Of a stretch of 64,000 bases of DNA, positions 8,832 to 16,916 are shown one piece after another. The stretch is from Amorphoplanes friuliensis DSM 7358 (lineage in GTDB: Bacteria > Actinomycetota > Actinomycetes > Mycobacteriales > Micromonosporaceae): contig NC_022657.1 in assembly GCF_000494755.1 (NCBI RefSeq), positions 8,462,001-8,526,000 on the forward strand. The letters are read 5' to 3'. The notes under the pieces were generated by a model, which did not search any database, was not told where the DNA came from, and was given only the letters and a program-made list of their open reading frames with translations. Numbering within the stretch: the first letter of the stretch is position 1; each line of letters opens with the position of its first letter. The position numbers and the translations under genes are program-made.

Positions 8832-9467
8832 GTGAGTGTTTATCAGCCGTCGATGCTCGACCTCATGGGTGGGGCGAGCACCACGCTCGAGCCGCTGCCG
8901 GGTCGCCTCGTCCGTCATCAGTTGACGGCCGGCGCCTGGGTCGACGTGCTGTCCGGCTGGGTGCGGGGCTCCGATCCGGTTTTTGAGACGCTGCTGACCG
9001 AGGTCGACTGGCGGGCCGAGCGCCGGGCGATGTATGACGGCGTCGTCGACGTGCCGCGCCTGCTGCGGTGGTACGGCCGGGGTGAGACCTTGCCGCACGC
9101 GTCGCTGACCGAGGCCCGTGACGCGTTGTCGGCCCACTATGCCGAGGAGCTGGGCGAGGGGTTCGTCACGGCCGGCATGTGTCTCTACCGCGACGGGCGC
9201 GACAGCGTGGCCTGGCACGGTGACACGCTGGGCCGGTCCGCCCGCGAGGACACCATGGTCGCGATCGTGTCGTTCGGTTCGCCGCGCAATCTGCTGCTCC
9301 GGCCCCGGGCCGGTGGGTCCGAGACCTTGCGCTTCCCGCTGGGGCACGGCGATCTGATCGTCATGGGCGGGTCCTGCCAGCGCACCTGGGAGCACGCCAT
9401 CCCCAAGACCGCAAAGCCGGTCGGCCCGCGGGTCAGCGTGCAGTTCCGCCCGATCAACGTCGCCTGA
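8832..9467 (+). CDS. AlkB-like 2-oxoglutarate/Fe(II) dioxygenase, alkylated DNA repair
   Basis: A 211-aa enzyme that would remove alkyl groups such as 1-methyladenine and 3-methylcytosine by oxidation. The iron triad is visible as His129 and Asp131 in WHGD, and His188 in WEHAIPK. Arg200 and Arg206 in PRVSVQFR fit the 2-oxoglutarate salt bridge and the family RxxxxxR. MYDG and LPHASL fit the nucleotide-recognition part. Start GTG 8832. It stands alone; the Ada-AlkA/Ogt pair lies 52 kb away in the same window. Confidence 0.88.
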   Translation: MSVYQPSMLDLMGGASTTLEPLPGRLVRHQLTAGAWVDVLSGWVRGSDPVFETLLTEVDWRAERRAMYDGVVDVPRLLRWYGRGETLPHASLTEARDALSAHYAEELGEGFVTAGMCLYRDGRDSVAWHGDTLGRSAREDTMVAIVSFGSPRNLLLRPRAGGSETLRFPLGHGDLIVMGGSCQRTWEHAIPKTAKPVGPRVSVQFRPINVA

Positions 9468-9537
9468 AGTCATCACCGGTGCCGGCCGGTGGGTGAGTCA
9501 TGCCCGGATCCAGGTTCACCGGGATGTTTCCAGGCCA

Positions 9538-9565
9538 TTGACAGGACGTCTCAAGAACTTACACT
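9538..9565 (+). promoter_or_regulatory. Predicted promoter of the Liv-type transporter operon
   Basis: TTGACA at 9538-9543 (perfect -35) is followed after 16 bp by TACACT at 9560-9565 (a plausible -10). It lies about 60 bp before the first transporter gene. Confidence 0.5.
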
Positions 9566-9575
9566 CACTGTGTAA
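9559..9575. promoter_or_regulatory. Palindromic operator candidate over the -10 of the Liv-type operon
   Basis: TTACACTCACTGTGTAA is a perfect 6-bp inverted repeat (TTACAC/GTGTAA) with a 5-bp spacer. It covers the predicted -10, where a TetR-type repressor would block transcription. The TetR gene at 18121 closes the neighbouring operon and is the obvious candidate. The left half sits in AACTTACAC (9556-9564), a 9-mer also found in the palindrome at 33614. Confidence 0.5.
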
Positions 9576-9622
9576 TTAGTTACCCCCGTCACATCCTCCA
9601 CCTAGGACCCCCCGAGGTGACG

Positions 9623-10342
9623 ATGTCCCCTGCAGATTCCGCCGACACCGCTGAAGGCCTTGCGCTGCACCAGATCGGTGTCCGATTCGGCGGCCTCGTC
9701 GCCCTGGACGGCGTTTCGCTCCGGGTGCCACCCGGCCGCACCGTGGGTGTCATCGGCCCGAACGGTGCGGGCAAGACCACCCTCTTCAACGTCATCTGCG
9801 GCTTTGTCGCGCCGACCACCGGTGCTCTCACCCTCGACGGCCGTCCCCTCCGCCCTCGTCCGCACCGCCTGGCGCGCCTCGGCATCGCCCGGACGCTGCA
9901 GGGCGTCGGCCTCTTCGCCGGCATGACGGTGCTCGAGAACGTCATGGTCGGTGCCGAGCACGCGGGCCAGAGACCCGAGGCCGCACGGGAGGCCCTCGAG
10001 CGCTGCGATGTCGCCTCGCACGCGCACGCCCTTCCCGGCGGGCTGCCGTACGCAGTCCGCAAGCGAGTCGCTCTGGCCCGCGCCCTCGTCGCCCAGCCCC
10101 GGCTGCTCCTGCTGGACGAACCCGCCGGTGGCCTGGGCGCCGACGAGATCGCCCAGCTCGGCGAGCTCATCACGGGACTGCCCTGCGCGGTGCTGCTGGT
10201 CGAGCACCACATGGACCTGGTCATGTCCGTCTGCGACGAGATCCTCGTCCTCGACTTCGGCAAACCGGTCGCGCACGGCACCCCGAGCGAGATCCGTATG
10301 AACGAAGCTGTTGCTGACGCGTACCTCGGCGCTGCCGCATGA
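9623..10342 (+). CDS. ABC transporter ATP-binding protein, LivG type
   Basis: A 239-aa ATPase of a branched-chain amino acid/amide-type (HAAT) importer. Walker A is GPNGAGKTT and Walker B is LLLLDEPAGG. The usual signature (LSYGQ) is altered to LPYAVRKRVALARAL. ATG 9623 is chosen because GAGG lies 5 bp upstream; GTG 9617 is also in frame. First of five coupled transporter genes. In this context the cargo may be a small carboxylic acid rather than leucine. Confidence 0.85.
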   Translation: MSPADSADTAEGLALHQIGVRFGGLVALDGVSLRVPPGRTVGVIGPNGAGKTTLFNVICGFVAPTTGALTLDGRPLRPRPHRLARLGIARTLQGVGLFAGMTVLENVMVGAEHAGQRPEAAREALERCDVASHAHALPGGLPYAVRKRVALARALVAQPRLLLLDEPAGGLGADEIAQLGELITGLPCAVLLVEHHMDLVMSVCDEILVLDFGKPVAHGTPSEIRMNEAVADAYLGAAA

Positions 10343-11055
10343 CGGCGTTGCTGGAGGCGGAGCAGATCACGGTCGGGTACGGCGGCGCGCCCGTCCTGCA
10401 CGGCGTCGACCTCGAGGTGCCGGCCGGTGCGATCACGGCTGTCCTCGGGGCGAACGGCGCGGGGAAGACGACGCTTCTGCGTACCCTGTCGGGTTTGTTG
10501 AGACCGGGCACCGGGCGGGTCGTGCTCGACGGGCAGGACCTGCGCGGGGTCAAGGTCGAGGAGATGGTGCGGCGCGGGGTCGCGCACGTGCCGGAGGGCC
10601 GCGGGGTCGTCACCGAGCTGACCGTCGACGAAAATCTGCGCCTCGGCGGCCTGTGGCGCAAGGACCGCGCGGACGCCAAGAAGGCGCTCGACGAGGTCTA
10701 CGAGCTGTTCGAGCCGCTCGCCCGCCGCCGGCGCTTTCCCGGCCATCAGCTGTCCGGCGGCGAGCGGCAGATGCTCGCGCTGGGCCGCGCGCTGGTCGGA
10801 CGGCCGCGCCTGCTGCTGCTGGACGAGCCGTCGCTGGGGCTCGCACCGCGGGTGACCGGTCAGATCATGGGCCTGCTGCGGACGCTGCGGGACGAGACCG
10901 GGCTGACCGTCCTGCTGGTGGAGCAGAACGTCCGCAGTGCCCTCTCCGTCGCCGATTCCGGTGTCGTGATGTCGCTGGGCCGGGTCGTCGCGAGCGCGGA
11001 CGCGGGGACGTTGCGCGACGACGAAGACATGCGGCACGCATACCTCGGATTCTGA
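10339..11055 (+). CDS. ABC transporter ATP-binding protein, LivF type
   Basis: A 238-aa ATPase, the second nucleotide-binding subunit of the importer. Walker A is GANGAGKTT, signature LSGGERQMLALGRAL, Walker B LLLLDEPSLGLAP. VPEGRGV is the characteristic LivF sequence after the Q-loop. Its ATG overlaps the stop of the LivG-type gene (ATGA), and the LivH-type permease follows after 12 bp with a GAAGGGAGG ribosome site. Confidence 0.9.
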   Translation: MTALLEAEQITVGYGGAPVLHGVDLEVPAGAITAVLGANGAGKTTLLRTLSGLLRPGTGRVVLDGQDLRGVKVEEMVRRGVAHVPEGRGVVTELTVDENLRLGGLWRKDRADAKKALDEVYELFEPLARRRRFPGHQLSGGERQMLALGRALVGRPRLLLLDEPSLGLAPRVTGQIMGLLRTLRDETGLTVLLVEQNVRSALSVADSGVVMSLGRVVASADAGTLRDDEDMRHAYLGF

Positions 11056-11067
11056 GAAGGGAGGGCC

Positions 11068-11946
11068 ATGGACCGGTTCGTTTTCCTGACGTTCGACGGC
11101 CTGAGCCGCGGCGCGGTGTACGCCGCCTTCGCCCTGGCACTGGTGCTGATCTGGCGGGCCACCCGGATCGTGAACTTCGCCCAGGGCGCGATGGCGGTGT
11201 CGACCGCGTACGTCGGCTACTCGGTGTCCACGGCGACGGGCTCGTACTGGCTGGGTTTTGTGGTGGCGGTTGTTGCCGGCCTGCTCCTCGGCGCCGTCAC
11301 GGAGCGAGTGGTGATGCGGTTCGTCGACCATTCGTCGCCGCTCAACGGCGTGGTGGTGGCGCTCGGGCTGGTGCTGGTCATCCAGGGTGTGCTCGGCATG
11401 ATCTACGGCAACGAGTTCCGGCCGGCGGGCGCACCGTTCAGCCGGGACGCGTTCACGGTCGGCGGTGTCGCGCTGCTGTCCCGCTTCGACCTCTTCGTCT
11501 TCGCCGCGGTGTTCGTCGTCGTGGCGCTGCTGGCGGTGCTGTTCACCAAAACGGCCGTGGGTCTGCGGATGCGAGCGTCAGCCTTCGCACCGGACGTGTC
11601 TCGGCTGCTCGGTGTCAACGTCGGCGGGATGCTGACGCTGGGCTGGGCGCTGGCCGCGGCGGTCGGCTCGCTGGCGGGTCTGCTGGTCATCCCGACCGAG
11701 CTGGGCCTGCACCCGAACGCGATGGACATCGTCTTCGTCTCGTCGTTCACCGCGGCGGTGGTCGGCGGGCTGGACAGCGCGTTCGGCGCGGTCGCCGGTG
11801 GGTTGATCGTGGGGCTGCTGCTCTCCTACACGAGCGGTTACCTGGGCGCGACCGTCGCACCGATCGCCGTGCTGGTGCTGCTGGTCGTGGTGCTCCTCGG
11901 CCGGCCCGGCGGGCTCTTCTCCCGATCGGCGGCGAGAGCCGTATGA
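11068..11946 (+). CDS. ABC transporter permease, LivH type
   Basis: A 292-aa permease with about eight hydrophobic segments. The N-terminal GLSRGAVYAAFALALVLIWR and the following NFAQGAMA are hallmarks of the LivH family, as is the late GGLDSAFGAVAGGLIVG loop. It forms the inner-membrane channel with the LivM-type gene that overlaps its stop by ATGA. Confidence 0.9.
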   Translation: MDRFVFLTFDGLSRGAVYAAFALALVLIWRATRIVNFAQGAMAVSTAYVGYSVSTATGSYWLGFVVAVVAGLLLGAVTERVVMRFVDHSSPLNGVVVALGLVLVIQGVLGMIYGNEFRPAGAPFSRDAFTVGGVALLSRFDLFVFAAVFVVVALLAVLFTKTAVGLRMRASAFAPDVSRLLGVNVGGMLTLGWALAAAVGSLAGLLVIPTELGLHPNAMDIVFVSSFTAAVVGGLDSAFGAVAGGLIVGLLLSYTSGYLGATVAPIAVLVLLVVVLLGRPGGLFSRSAARAV

Positions 11947-12992
11947 GCGCAACCGTCGCAGAACGAGTCACCACGCCCCGCAAAACCGAGACCAGGCCGA
12001 GAAGCCGCTATCTGCTGTGGACGGTGATCGCTGCTGTCCTGATCGTTGCCCTCACCTACGTCCTGCCGCCGTTCCGCAACTATCAGCTCGCCACCGTCGG
12101 CGCCTACCTCTGCGTGACCGCCGGCCTGACCGTCCTCACCGGGCTGAACGGGCAGCTGTCGCTCGGCCATGGCGCGTTGATGGCGACCGGCGCGTACACC
12201 GTGGCGATGGTCCAGGAGCAGCTCTCCGGCCGGGGCCAGTGGACGCTGCTGGTGTCCGTCATCGCCGCGATCCTGGTGACCACGGTCGCGGGCGGGATCG
12301 TCGGGCTGGCGGCAGCCCGGCTGCGCGGGCCCTACCTGGCCGGGCTCACGCTTGCCGTCGCCGTCGTGGTGCCGGCGATCACCAGCACCTTCGACAAGAC
12401 CTTCAACAGCGACCAGGGCCTTTCCGTGTACGTCGACCCGCCGCCGCTCGCGCTGGGTGCCACCTTCCCGTACGAGCGCTGGCAGGCCTGGTTGTCCTGG
12501 GCCGGCGCCCTGCTGACGATGCTCGTGCTGGCCACACTCGTGCGTGGTCGCTTCGGCCGGTCACTCCGGGCCGTCCGCGACGACGAGGCCGCCGCTCGCA
12601 TCGCCGGAGTCAGCGTTGCGCGTACCCAGGTCCTGGCTTTTGTGGTCAGCGCGGCCTGCGCGGGGCTCGGTGGCGCACTCTTCGCCGTGCTCGCCCAGAG
12701 CGTGTCCCCGGGTGCGTTCCCGCTGTCGTTGTCGCTGTTCCTCGTGATGGCGATCGTGATCGGCGGGCTCGGCAGCCTGGCCGGCGCGGTCTGGGGCGCG
12801 GTTCTGCTGGTCGCACTCCCCGCTCTGACGCACTCGGTCACCGACTCGATCAACGTGTCGCCGGCGGTCGCTCAGCGGCTCGAAGGAAACCTCCCCTTGG
12901 CCCTCTTCGGCATCACGTTGGTCGTAGTCATGCTCGCCGCTCCCGGCGGCATCGCCTCCCTCAAACCCACTTACAGAAGGAGAAAGGCATGA
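11943..12992 (+). CDS. ABC transporter permease, LivM type
   Basis: A 349-aa permease, partner of the LivH-type subunit. NGQLSLGHGALMATGAYT and the later GGLGSLAGAVWGAV are family motifs. The first 20 residues are polar and cytoplasmic, followed by about nine hydrophobic segments. The frame is open far upstream over livF and livH, but ATG 11943 overlapping the livH stop is the sensible start. The binding-protein gene overlaps its end by 4 bp. Confidence 0.88.
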   Translation: MSATVAERVTTPRKTETRPRSRYLLWTVIAAVLIVALTYVLPPFRNYQLATVGAYLCVTAGLTVLTGLNGQLSLGHGALMATGAYTVAMVQEQLSGRGQWTLLVSVIAAILVTTVAGGIVGLAAARLRGPYLAGLTLAVAVVVPAITSTFDKTFNSDQGLSVYVDPPPLALGATFPYERWQAWLSWAGALLTMLVLATLVRGRFGRSLRAVRDDEAAARIAGVSVARTQVLAFVVSAACAGLGGALFAVLAQSVSPGAFPLSLSLFLVMAIVIGGLGSLAGAVWGAVLLVALPALTHSVTDSINVSPAVAQRLEGNLPLALFGITLVVVMLAAPGGIASLKPTYRRRKA

Positions 12993-14257
12993 GACGTCTC
13001 TGGTCCACGCTCGCCGCCATAACCCTGATCGCCGCCGCTGCTGGTTGCAGTGACGACGGCGGTGGTGGCAGCAGCGGCGGCAGTGTCCCGGGCGTGACCG
13101 GCACCGAGATCCTCGTCGGCACGCACATGCCGCTCACCGGTCCGGCCGCGGCGGGCTACTCGAAGATCGCGCCGGCCACCAAGGCGTACTTCGACTACGT
13201 GAACGCGAACGGCGGCGTGCACGGCCGGAAGATCAACTACAAGATCATGGACGACACCTACAACCCGGCGACGACCCAGCAGGTGGTCCGCGAGCTGGTC
13301 CTGCAGGACAAGGTCTTCGCGATCCTGAACGGCCTGGGCACGCCGACCCACACCGGTGTCCTCGACTTCCTCAAGACCAACCGTGTCCCCGACCTGTTCG
13401 TCGCCTCGGGCAGCCGCAGCTGGGACCAGCCCGACAAGTACCCCGGCACGTTCGGCTTCAACGTCGACTACACGGTCGAGGGCAAGATCCTGGCGACGCA
13501 CGTCAAGGAGACCCAGGCCGGCAAGAAGGTCTGTTTCCTCGGCCAGGACGACGACTTCGGCCGCGACGCGCTGGCCGGCATCGAGAAGATCCTCGGCCCG
13601 GTCGCCGCCAAGCAGTCCTACGTCACCAGCAACCCGAACGTCGGCCCGCAGATGGGCGCGCTCAAGCAGGCCGGCTGCCAGGTGGTCATGCTGGCGACCG
13701 TGCCCGGCTTCACCGCGCTGAGCCTCGGCACGGCCGCCAAGATCGGCTTCAAGCCGCAGTTCGTGGTCTCGCAGGTCGGCGCCGACCTCGGCACCCTCTC
13801 CAAGCAGCTGGGTGCGGCCGCGCCGCTCACCGAGGGCCTGATCTCGGCGAACTACCTGCCGCTGAGCACCGACGACGCCAACCCGTGGATCCAGCTCTAC
13901 AAGAAGGTCAACACCGCGCACAACGGCGGCGCCGAATTCGACAACAACACCGTCTACGGCATGTCCGTCGGCTACCTGTTCGTGCAAAGCCTGCAGTCGG
14001 CCGGGAAAGATCTCACCCGCGAGGGGCTGATCTCGGCGATCGAGAAGGGCGGATTCCAGGGTCCGGGTCACGCGCCCCTGCGCTTCTCGGACAAGGACCA
14101 CTCCGGGTACGGCGGAATGCAGCTCAGCAAGGTCGAGGGCGGCAAGCAGGCCTACTTCGGTACGCCGTACGAAACCGACGAGGGGGACGGGGCCGTCGCG
14201 GCGTACTCGACTCCCGCCGCGACTCCTCCGCAGAACGGGATCCCGGCGGCGTCCTAG
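12989..14257 (+). CDS. ABC transporter substrate-binding lipoprotein, LivK type
   Basis: A 422-aa lipoprotein that captures the cargo outside the membrane. The lipobox is IAAAAGC (Cys about 20), followed by a Gly/Ser linker. The Peripla_BP_6 fold begins at ILVGTHMPLTGPAA and runs through DDDFGRDALAG to the C-terminus. AAGGAGAAAGG lies just before ATG 12989. The ligand cannot be read from sequence. Position next to the kinase/dehydrogenase operon suggests a hydroxy- or keto-acid. Confidence 0.88.
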   Translation: MRRLWSTLAAITLIAAAAGCSDDGGGGSSGGSVPGVTGTEILVGTHMPLTGPAAAGYSKIAPATKAYFDYVNANGGVHGRKINYKIMDDTYNPATTQQVVRELVLQDKVFAILNGLGTPTHTGVLDFLKTNRVPDLFVASGSRSWDQPDKYPGTFGFNVDYTVEGKILATHVKETQAGKKVCFLGQDDDFGRDALAGIEKILGPVAAKQSYVTSNPNVGPQMGALKQAGCQVVMLATVPGFTALSLGTAAKIGFKPQFVVSQVGADLGTLSKQLGAAAPLTEGLISANYLPLSTDDANPWIQLYKKVNTAHNGGAEFDNNTVYGMSVGYLFVQSLQSAGKDLTREGLISAIEKGGFQGPGHAPLRFSDKDHSGYGGMQLSKVEGGKQAYFGTPYETDEGDGAVAAYSTPAATPPQNGIPAAS

Positions 14258-14288
14258 CACAGCGGTAACACGAGAGAAACGGTTGCGG

Positions 14289-14321
14289 CTCGCCGCCAAC
14301 AGTTGCAAGGTTGGCGGCGAG
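14289..14321 (+). terminator. Perfect 12-bp hairpin after the transporter operon
   Basis: CTCGCCGCCAAC (14289-14300) pairs perfectly with GTTGGCGGCGAG (14310-14321) around a 9-nt loop. There is no T run, which is common for actinobacterial terminators. It lies 31 bp after the binding-protein stop and 62 bp before the first SDR, so it may terminate or attenuate read-through between the two gene sets. Confidence 0.6.
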
Positions 14322-14350
14322 AGCGGTTACCCGTCAGTATCAGGCACTGT

Positions 14351-14360
14351 ATGTGCACAT
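14351..14360. promoter_or_regulatory. Short palindrome upstream of the SDR operon
   Basis: ATGTGCACAT is a perfect 10-bp palindrome 24 bp before the SDR start. It could be a regulator site for the SDR-kinase-dehydrogenase operon, but it is short and could occur by chance. Confidence 0.25.
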
Positions 14361-14383
14361 TTCTTCTTGGGGGTCTTGACCGG

Positions 14384-15139
14384 ATGTCGAAGCTCAGCGG
14401 CGCCGTGGCCATCGTGACCGGGGCGAGCCGAGGAATCGGTTTTGCCATCGCGCAGCGCTTTGTCGCCGAGGGCGCCAAGGTCTGCATCACCGGACGCGAC
14501 GCCGGCGCCCTCGAGTCCGCGGCCAAGGACCTCGGCGGGCCCGACGTGGCCATCGGCGTCGCCGGCAAGGGTGACGACGCCGGCCACCGGGCGGCGGTCG
14601 TCGACACCGTGCTCGGCGCGTTCGGGCCGGTCAGCCTGCTCGTCAACAACATCGGGATCAACCCGGCGTACGGCCCGCTCGGCTCGCTCGACCTGGGTGC
14701 CGCCCGCAAGATGCTCGACGTCAACGTGCTGGGCACGCTCGGCTGGGTGCAGGAGGCCCTGCGCGGCGGTCTCGAGGACACCAGCGGCGCGATCGTCAAC
14801 ATCTCGTCGATCTCGGGTGTGCGTCCCGCGCCCGGCATCGGCTTCTACGGCGTCACCAAGGCCGCGCTCATCCACCTGACCGAGGAGCTGGCCGTCGAGC
14901 TGGCGCCCAAGATCCGCGTCAACGCCGTGGCCCCGGCCGTGGTCAAGACGCGTTTTGCCACCGCGCTCTACGAGGGCCGCGAGGCGGAGGTCGCCGCCAC
15001 CTACCCGCTGCAACGGCTCGGTGTTCCCGAGGACGTCGCCGGCACGGTCGCCTTCCTCTGCTCCGCCGACGCCGCCTGGATCACCGGGCAGACCGTGGTC
15101 ATCGACGGTGGCATCACCCTGACGGGAGCCGGCGCGTGA
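14384..15139 (+). CDS. Short-chain dehydrogenase/reductase, FabG-like
   Basis: A 251-aa classical SDR. It has TGASRGIG (NAD(P) binding), NNIG, and the catalytic Ser-Tyr-Lys in NISSISG and YGVTK. The C-terminus GQTVVIDGG is typical of FabG-like enzymes. It probably interconverts a hydroxy- and a keto-acyl substrate. The frame is open to 14303, but ATG 14384 (MSKLSGAVAIVTG) gives the normal N-terminus. First gene of a five-gene coupled operon; it overlaps the next SDR by GTGA. Confidence 0.85.
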   Translation: MSKLSGAVAIVTGASRGIGFAIAQRFVAEGAKVCITGRDAGALESAAKDLGGPDVAIGVAGKGDDAGHRAAVVDTVLGAFGPVSLLVNNIGINPAYGPLGSLDLGAARKMLDVNVLGTLGWVQEALRGGLEDTSGAIVNISSISGVRPAPGIGFYGVTKAALIHLTEELAVELAPKIRVNAVAPAVVKTRFATALYEGREAEVAATYPLQRLGVPEDVAGTVAFLCSADAAWITGQTVVIDGGITLTGAGA

Positions 15140-15912
15140 GTTTCCAGCGGGTGGTCGTCACCGGCGCGGGCGGCGGCATCGGCGCGGCCCTGGCCCGCCG
15201 GTTCGCCGCCGAGGGCGCCCAGGTGATCGTGAACGACCTGGACCCGGTCGCCGCAGCGGCCGTCGCGGCCGAGATCGGCGGACACGCGGTCCCGGGCGAC
15301 GCCGGCAACGAGGCCGACGTGCGCCTGCTCGTCGACACCGCCTGGGAGAAGCTCGGCGGCTGCGACCTCTTCTGCGCCAACGCCGGCATGCTGTCGCCCG
15401 GCTCGGCCGACGCCGACGACGCCGCCTGGGAACGCGCCTGGCAGGTCAACGTCATGTCCCATGTGTACGTGGCCCGCGCCGTACTCCCCCGCTGGCTGGA
15501 GAACGGTGGCGGGCGGCTGCTCTTCACCGTCTCCGCCGCGGGGCTGCTGACCCTGCTGGGCAGCGCGCCGTACTCCGTCACCAAACACGCCGCGCTCAGC
15601 TTTGCCGAGTGGCTCCGTGCGACGTACGCCCACCGTGGCATCACTGTGCAGGCGCTCTGCCCCCAGGGTGTGCGTACGGACATGATGACCAGCGGTGGCG
15701 ACAGCGCCAGCAGTGCCCAGCTCGCCGCGACCGCGATGGACCCCGCCGAGGTGGCGGACTTCGTGTCCCGGGCGCTGGAGGGCGACAGCTTCCTCGTCCT
15801 GCCGCACCCCGAGGTCGCCGACTACTACCAGCGCCGGGCGACCGACCCCGACCGCTGGCTCGCCGGCATGAACAAGATCCAGCGCGGCTTCGACGCGGCG
15901 GGCATCGCATGA
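15136..15912 (+). CDS. Short-chain dehydrogenase/reductase
   Basis: A 258-aa classical SDR. It has TGAGGGIG at the N-terminus, CANAGM for NNAG, and Tyr-Lys in YSVTK after FTVSAAG. It differs clearly from the preceding SDR, so the pair is not a recent duplication. The operon probably needs two redox steps. Start GTG 15136 overlaps the previous stop; its own stop overlaps the kinase gene start. Confidence 0.85.
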   Translation: MSFQRVVVTGAGGGIGAALARRFAAEGAQVIVNDLDPVAAAAVAAEIGGHAVPGDAGNEADVRLLVDTAWEKLGGCDLFCANAGMLSPGSADADDAAWERAWQVNVMSHVYVARAVLPRWLENGGGRLLFTVSAAGLLTLLGSAPYSVTKHAALSFAEWLRATYAHRGITVQALCPQGVRTDMMTSGGDSASSAQLAATAMDPAEVADFVSRALEGDSFLVLPHPEVADYYQRRATDPDRWLAGMNKIQRGFDAAGIA

Positions 15913-16916
15913 GCGGGCCCCCCGGACTCGACCTCGAACGCCTGCGGACCTACCTGGGCTCCGGAGAGCTGGCCGCGACGATGTTCGCCGGTGGCAGATC
16001 CAATCTCACGTACGCCGTGAGCGACGGCACCGACCGCTGGGTGCTGCGCCGCCCGCCGCTGGGTCACGTCCTCCCCACGGCCCACGACATGTCCCGCGAG
16101 CACAAAGTCCTGGACGCGCTCTCGGCCGCGGGTTTTCCCGCACCGAAACCCGTGCTGATCTGCACCGACCTGGACGTCATCGGCGCCCCGTTCTACCTGA
16201 TGGAGTACGTCGACGGCACGATCTACCGCGACGTCGCCGTCCTCGAGGCGATGGGCCCGGAGGCGATGCGCGCCCTGGTGCTGTCCCTCGTGGACACGCT
16301 CGCCGACCTGCACGCGCTCGACCCCGCCCAGATCGGGCTGGCCGACTTCGGCCGTCCCGAGGGCTTCAACGAGCGCCAGGTCCGCCGCTGGAAGAAGCAG
16401 CTCGACGCCTCCAACAGCCGCGAGGTGCCGGGCATCGAAGAGCTGCACGCGCGGCTGGCGGCCGAGATCCCGGACGGCGCGGGTGCGGTGGTACACGGCG
16501 ACTACCGCCTCGACAACGTCCTCATCGGACCTCAGCTGGAGATCAACGCGGTCCTCGACTGGGAGATGTCCACGCTGGGCGACCCGCTCAGCGACGTCGC
16601 CCTGATGCTCGTCTACGCCGGGCGCCCGCTGCTGAGCAAGGACGGCGTGCCGCGCTCGTCCATCTCGGTCCCCGGGCACCCGAGCCTCGCCGAGATGGCC
16701 GGACACTATGCGAAGCGGTCCGGCCGCGACGTCTCGGACCTGCACTGGTACGTCGCCTTCGCCGCGTTCAAGCTGGCGGTGATCCTCGAAGGTGTGCACT
16801 ACAGGTACGTTCAGGGCCAGACCGTGGGTGAGGGCTTCGACACGGTGGGCACGATGGTCGCCCCGCTGGTGGCACAGGGACACGCTTCGCTCGACGGAAC
16901 GCTGGAGGAGAACTGA
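15909..16916 (+). CDS. APH-type phosphotransferase, LvaA/ACAD10-11 kinase-domain like
   Basis: A 335-aa kinase of the aminoglycoside phosphotransferase fold. Catalytic Asp198 lies in HGDYRLDN, the metal-binding Asp217 in DWEMSTLGDP. An N-terminal GGRSNLTY loop binds nucleotide. This subgroup is linked to acyl-CoA dehydrogenases: in human ACAD10/11 and Pseudomonas LvaA it phosphorylates the 4-hydroxyl of 4-hydroxyacyl-CoA. The dehydrogenase gene follows directly, overlapping by one base. An antibiotic-resistance role is unlikely. Confidence 0.8.
   Translation: MSGPPGLDLERLRTYLGSGELAATMFAGGRSNLTYAVSDGTDRWVLRRPPLGHVLPTAHDMSREHKVLDALSAAGFPAPKPVLICTDLDVIGAPFYLMEYVDGTIYRDVAVLEAMGPEAMRALVLSLVDTLADLHALDPAQIGLADFGRPEGFNERQVRRWKKQLDASNSREVPGIEELHARLAAEIPDGAGAVVHGDYRLDNVLIGPQLEINAVLDWEMSTLGDPLSDVALMLVYAGRPLLSKDGVPRSSISVPGHPSLAEMAGHYAKRSGRDVSDLHWYVAFAAFKLAVILEGVHYRYVQGQTVGEGFDTVGTMVAPLVAQGHASLDGTLEEN

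Noticed and set aside
10311..11942. 544-residue upstream extension of the livM frame
   Set aside because: It lies out of frame over livF and livH; ATG 11943 with the ATGA overlap is the real start.
12017..12988. Upstream extension of the livK frame
   Set aside because: It would precede a perfect lipoprotein signal peptide and overlaps livM.
15909..16916. Antibiotic-resistance kinase
   Set aside because: Despite the APH fold, the coupling to an ACAD10/11-like dehydrogenase points to acyl-CoA metabolism.
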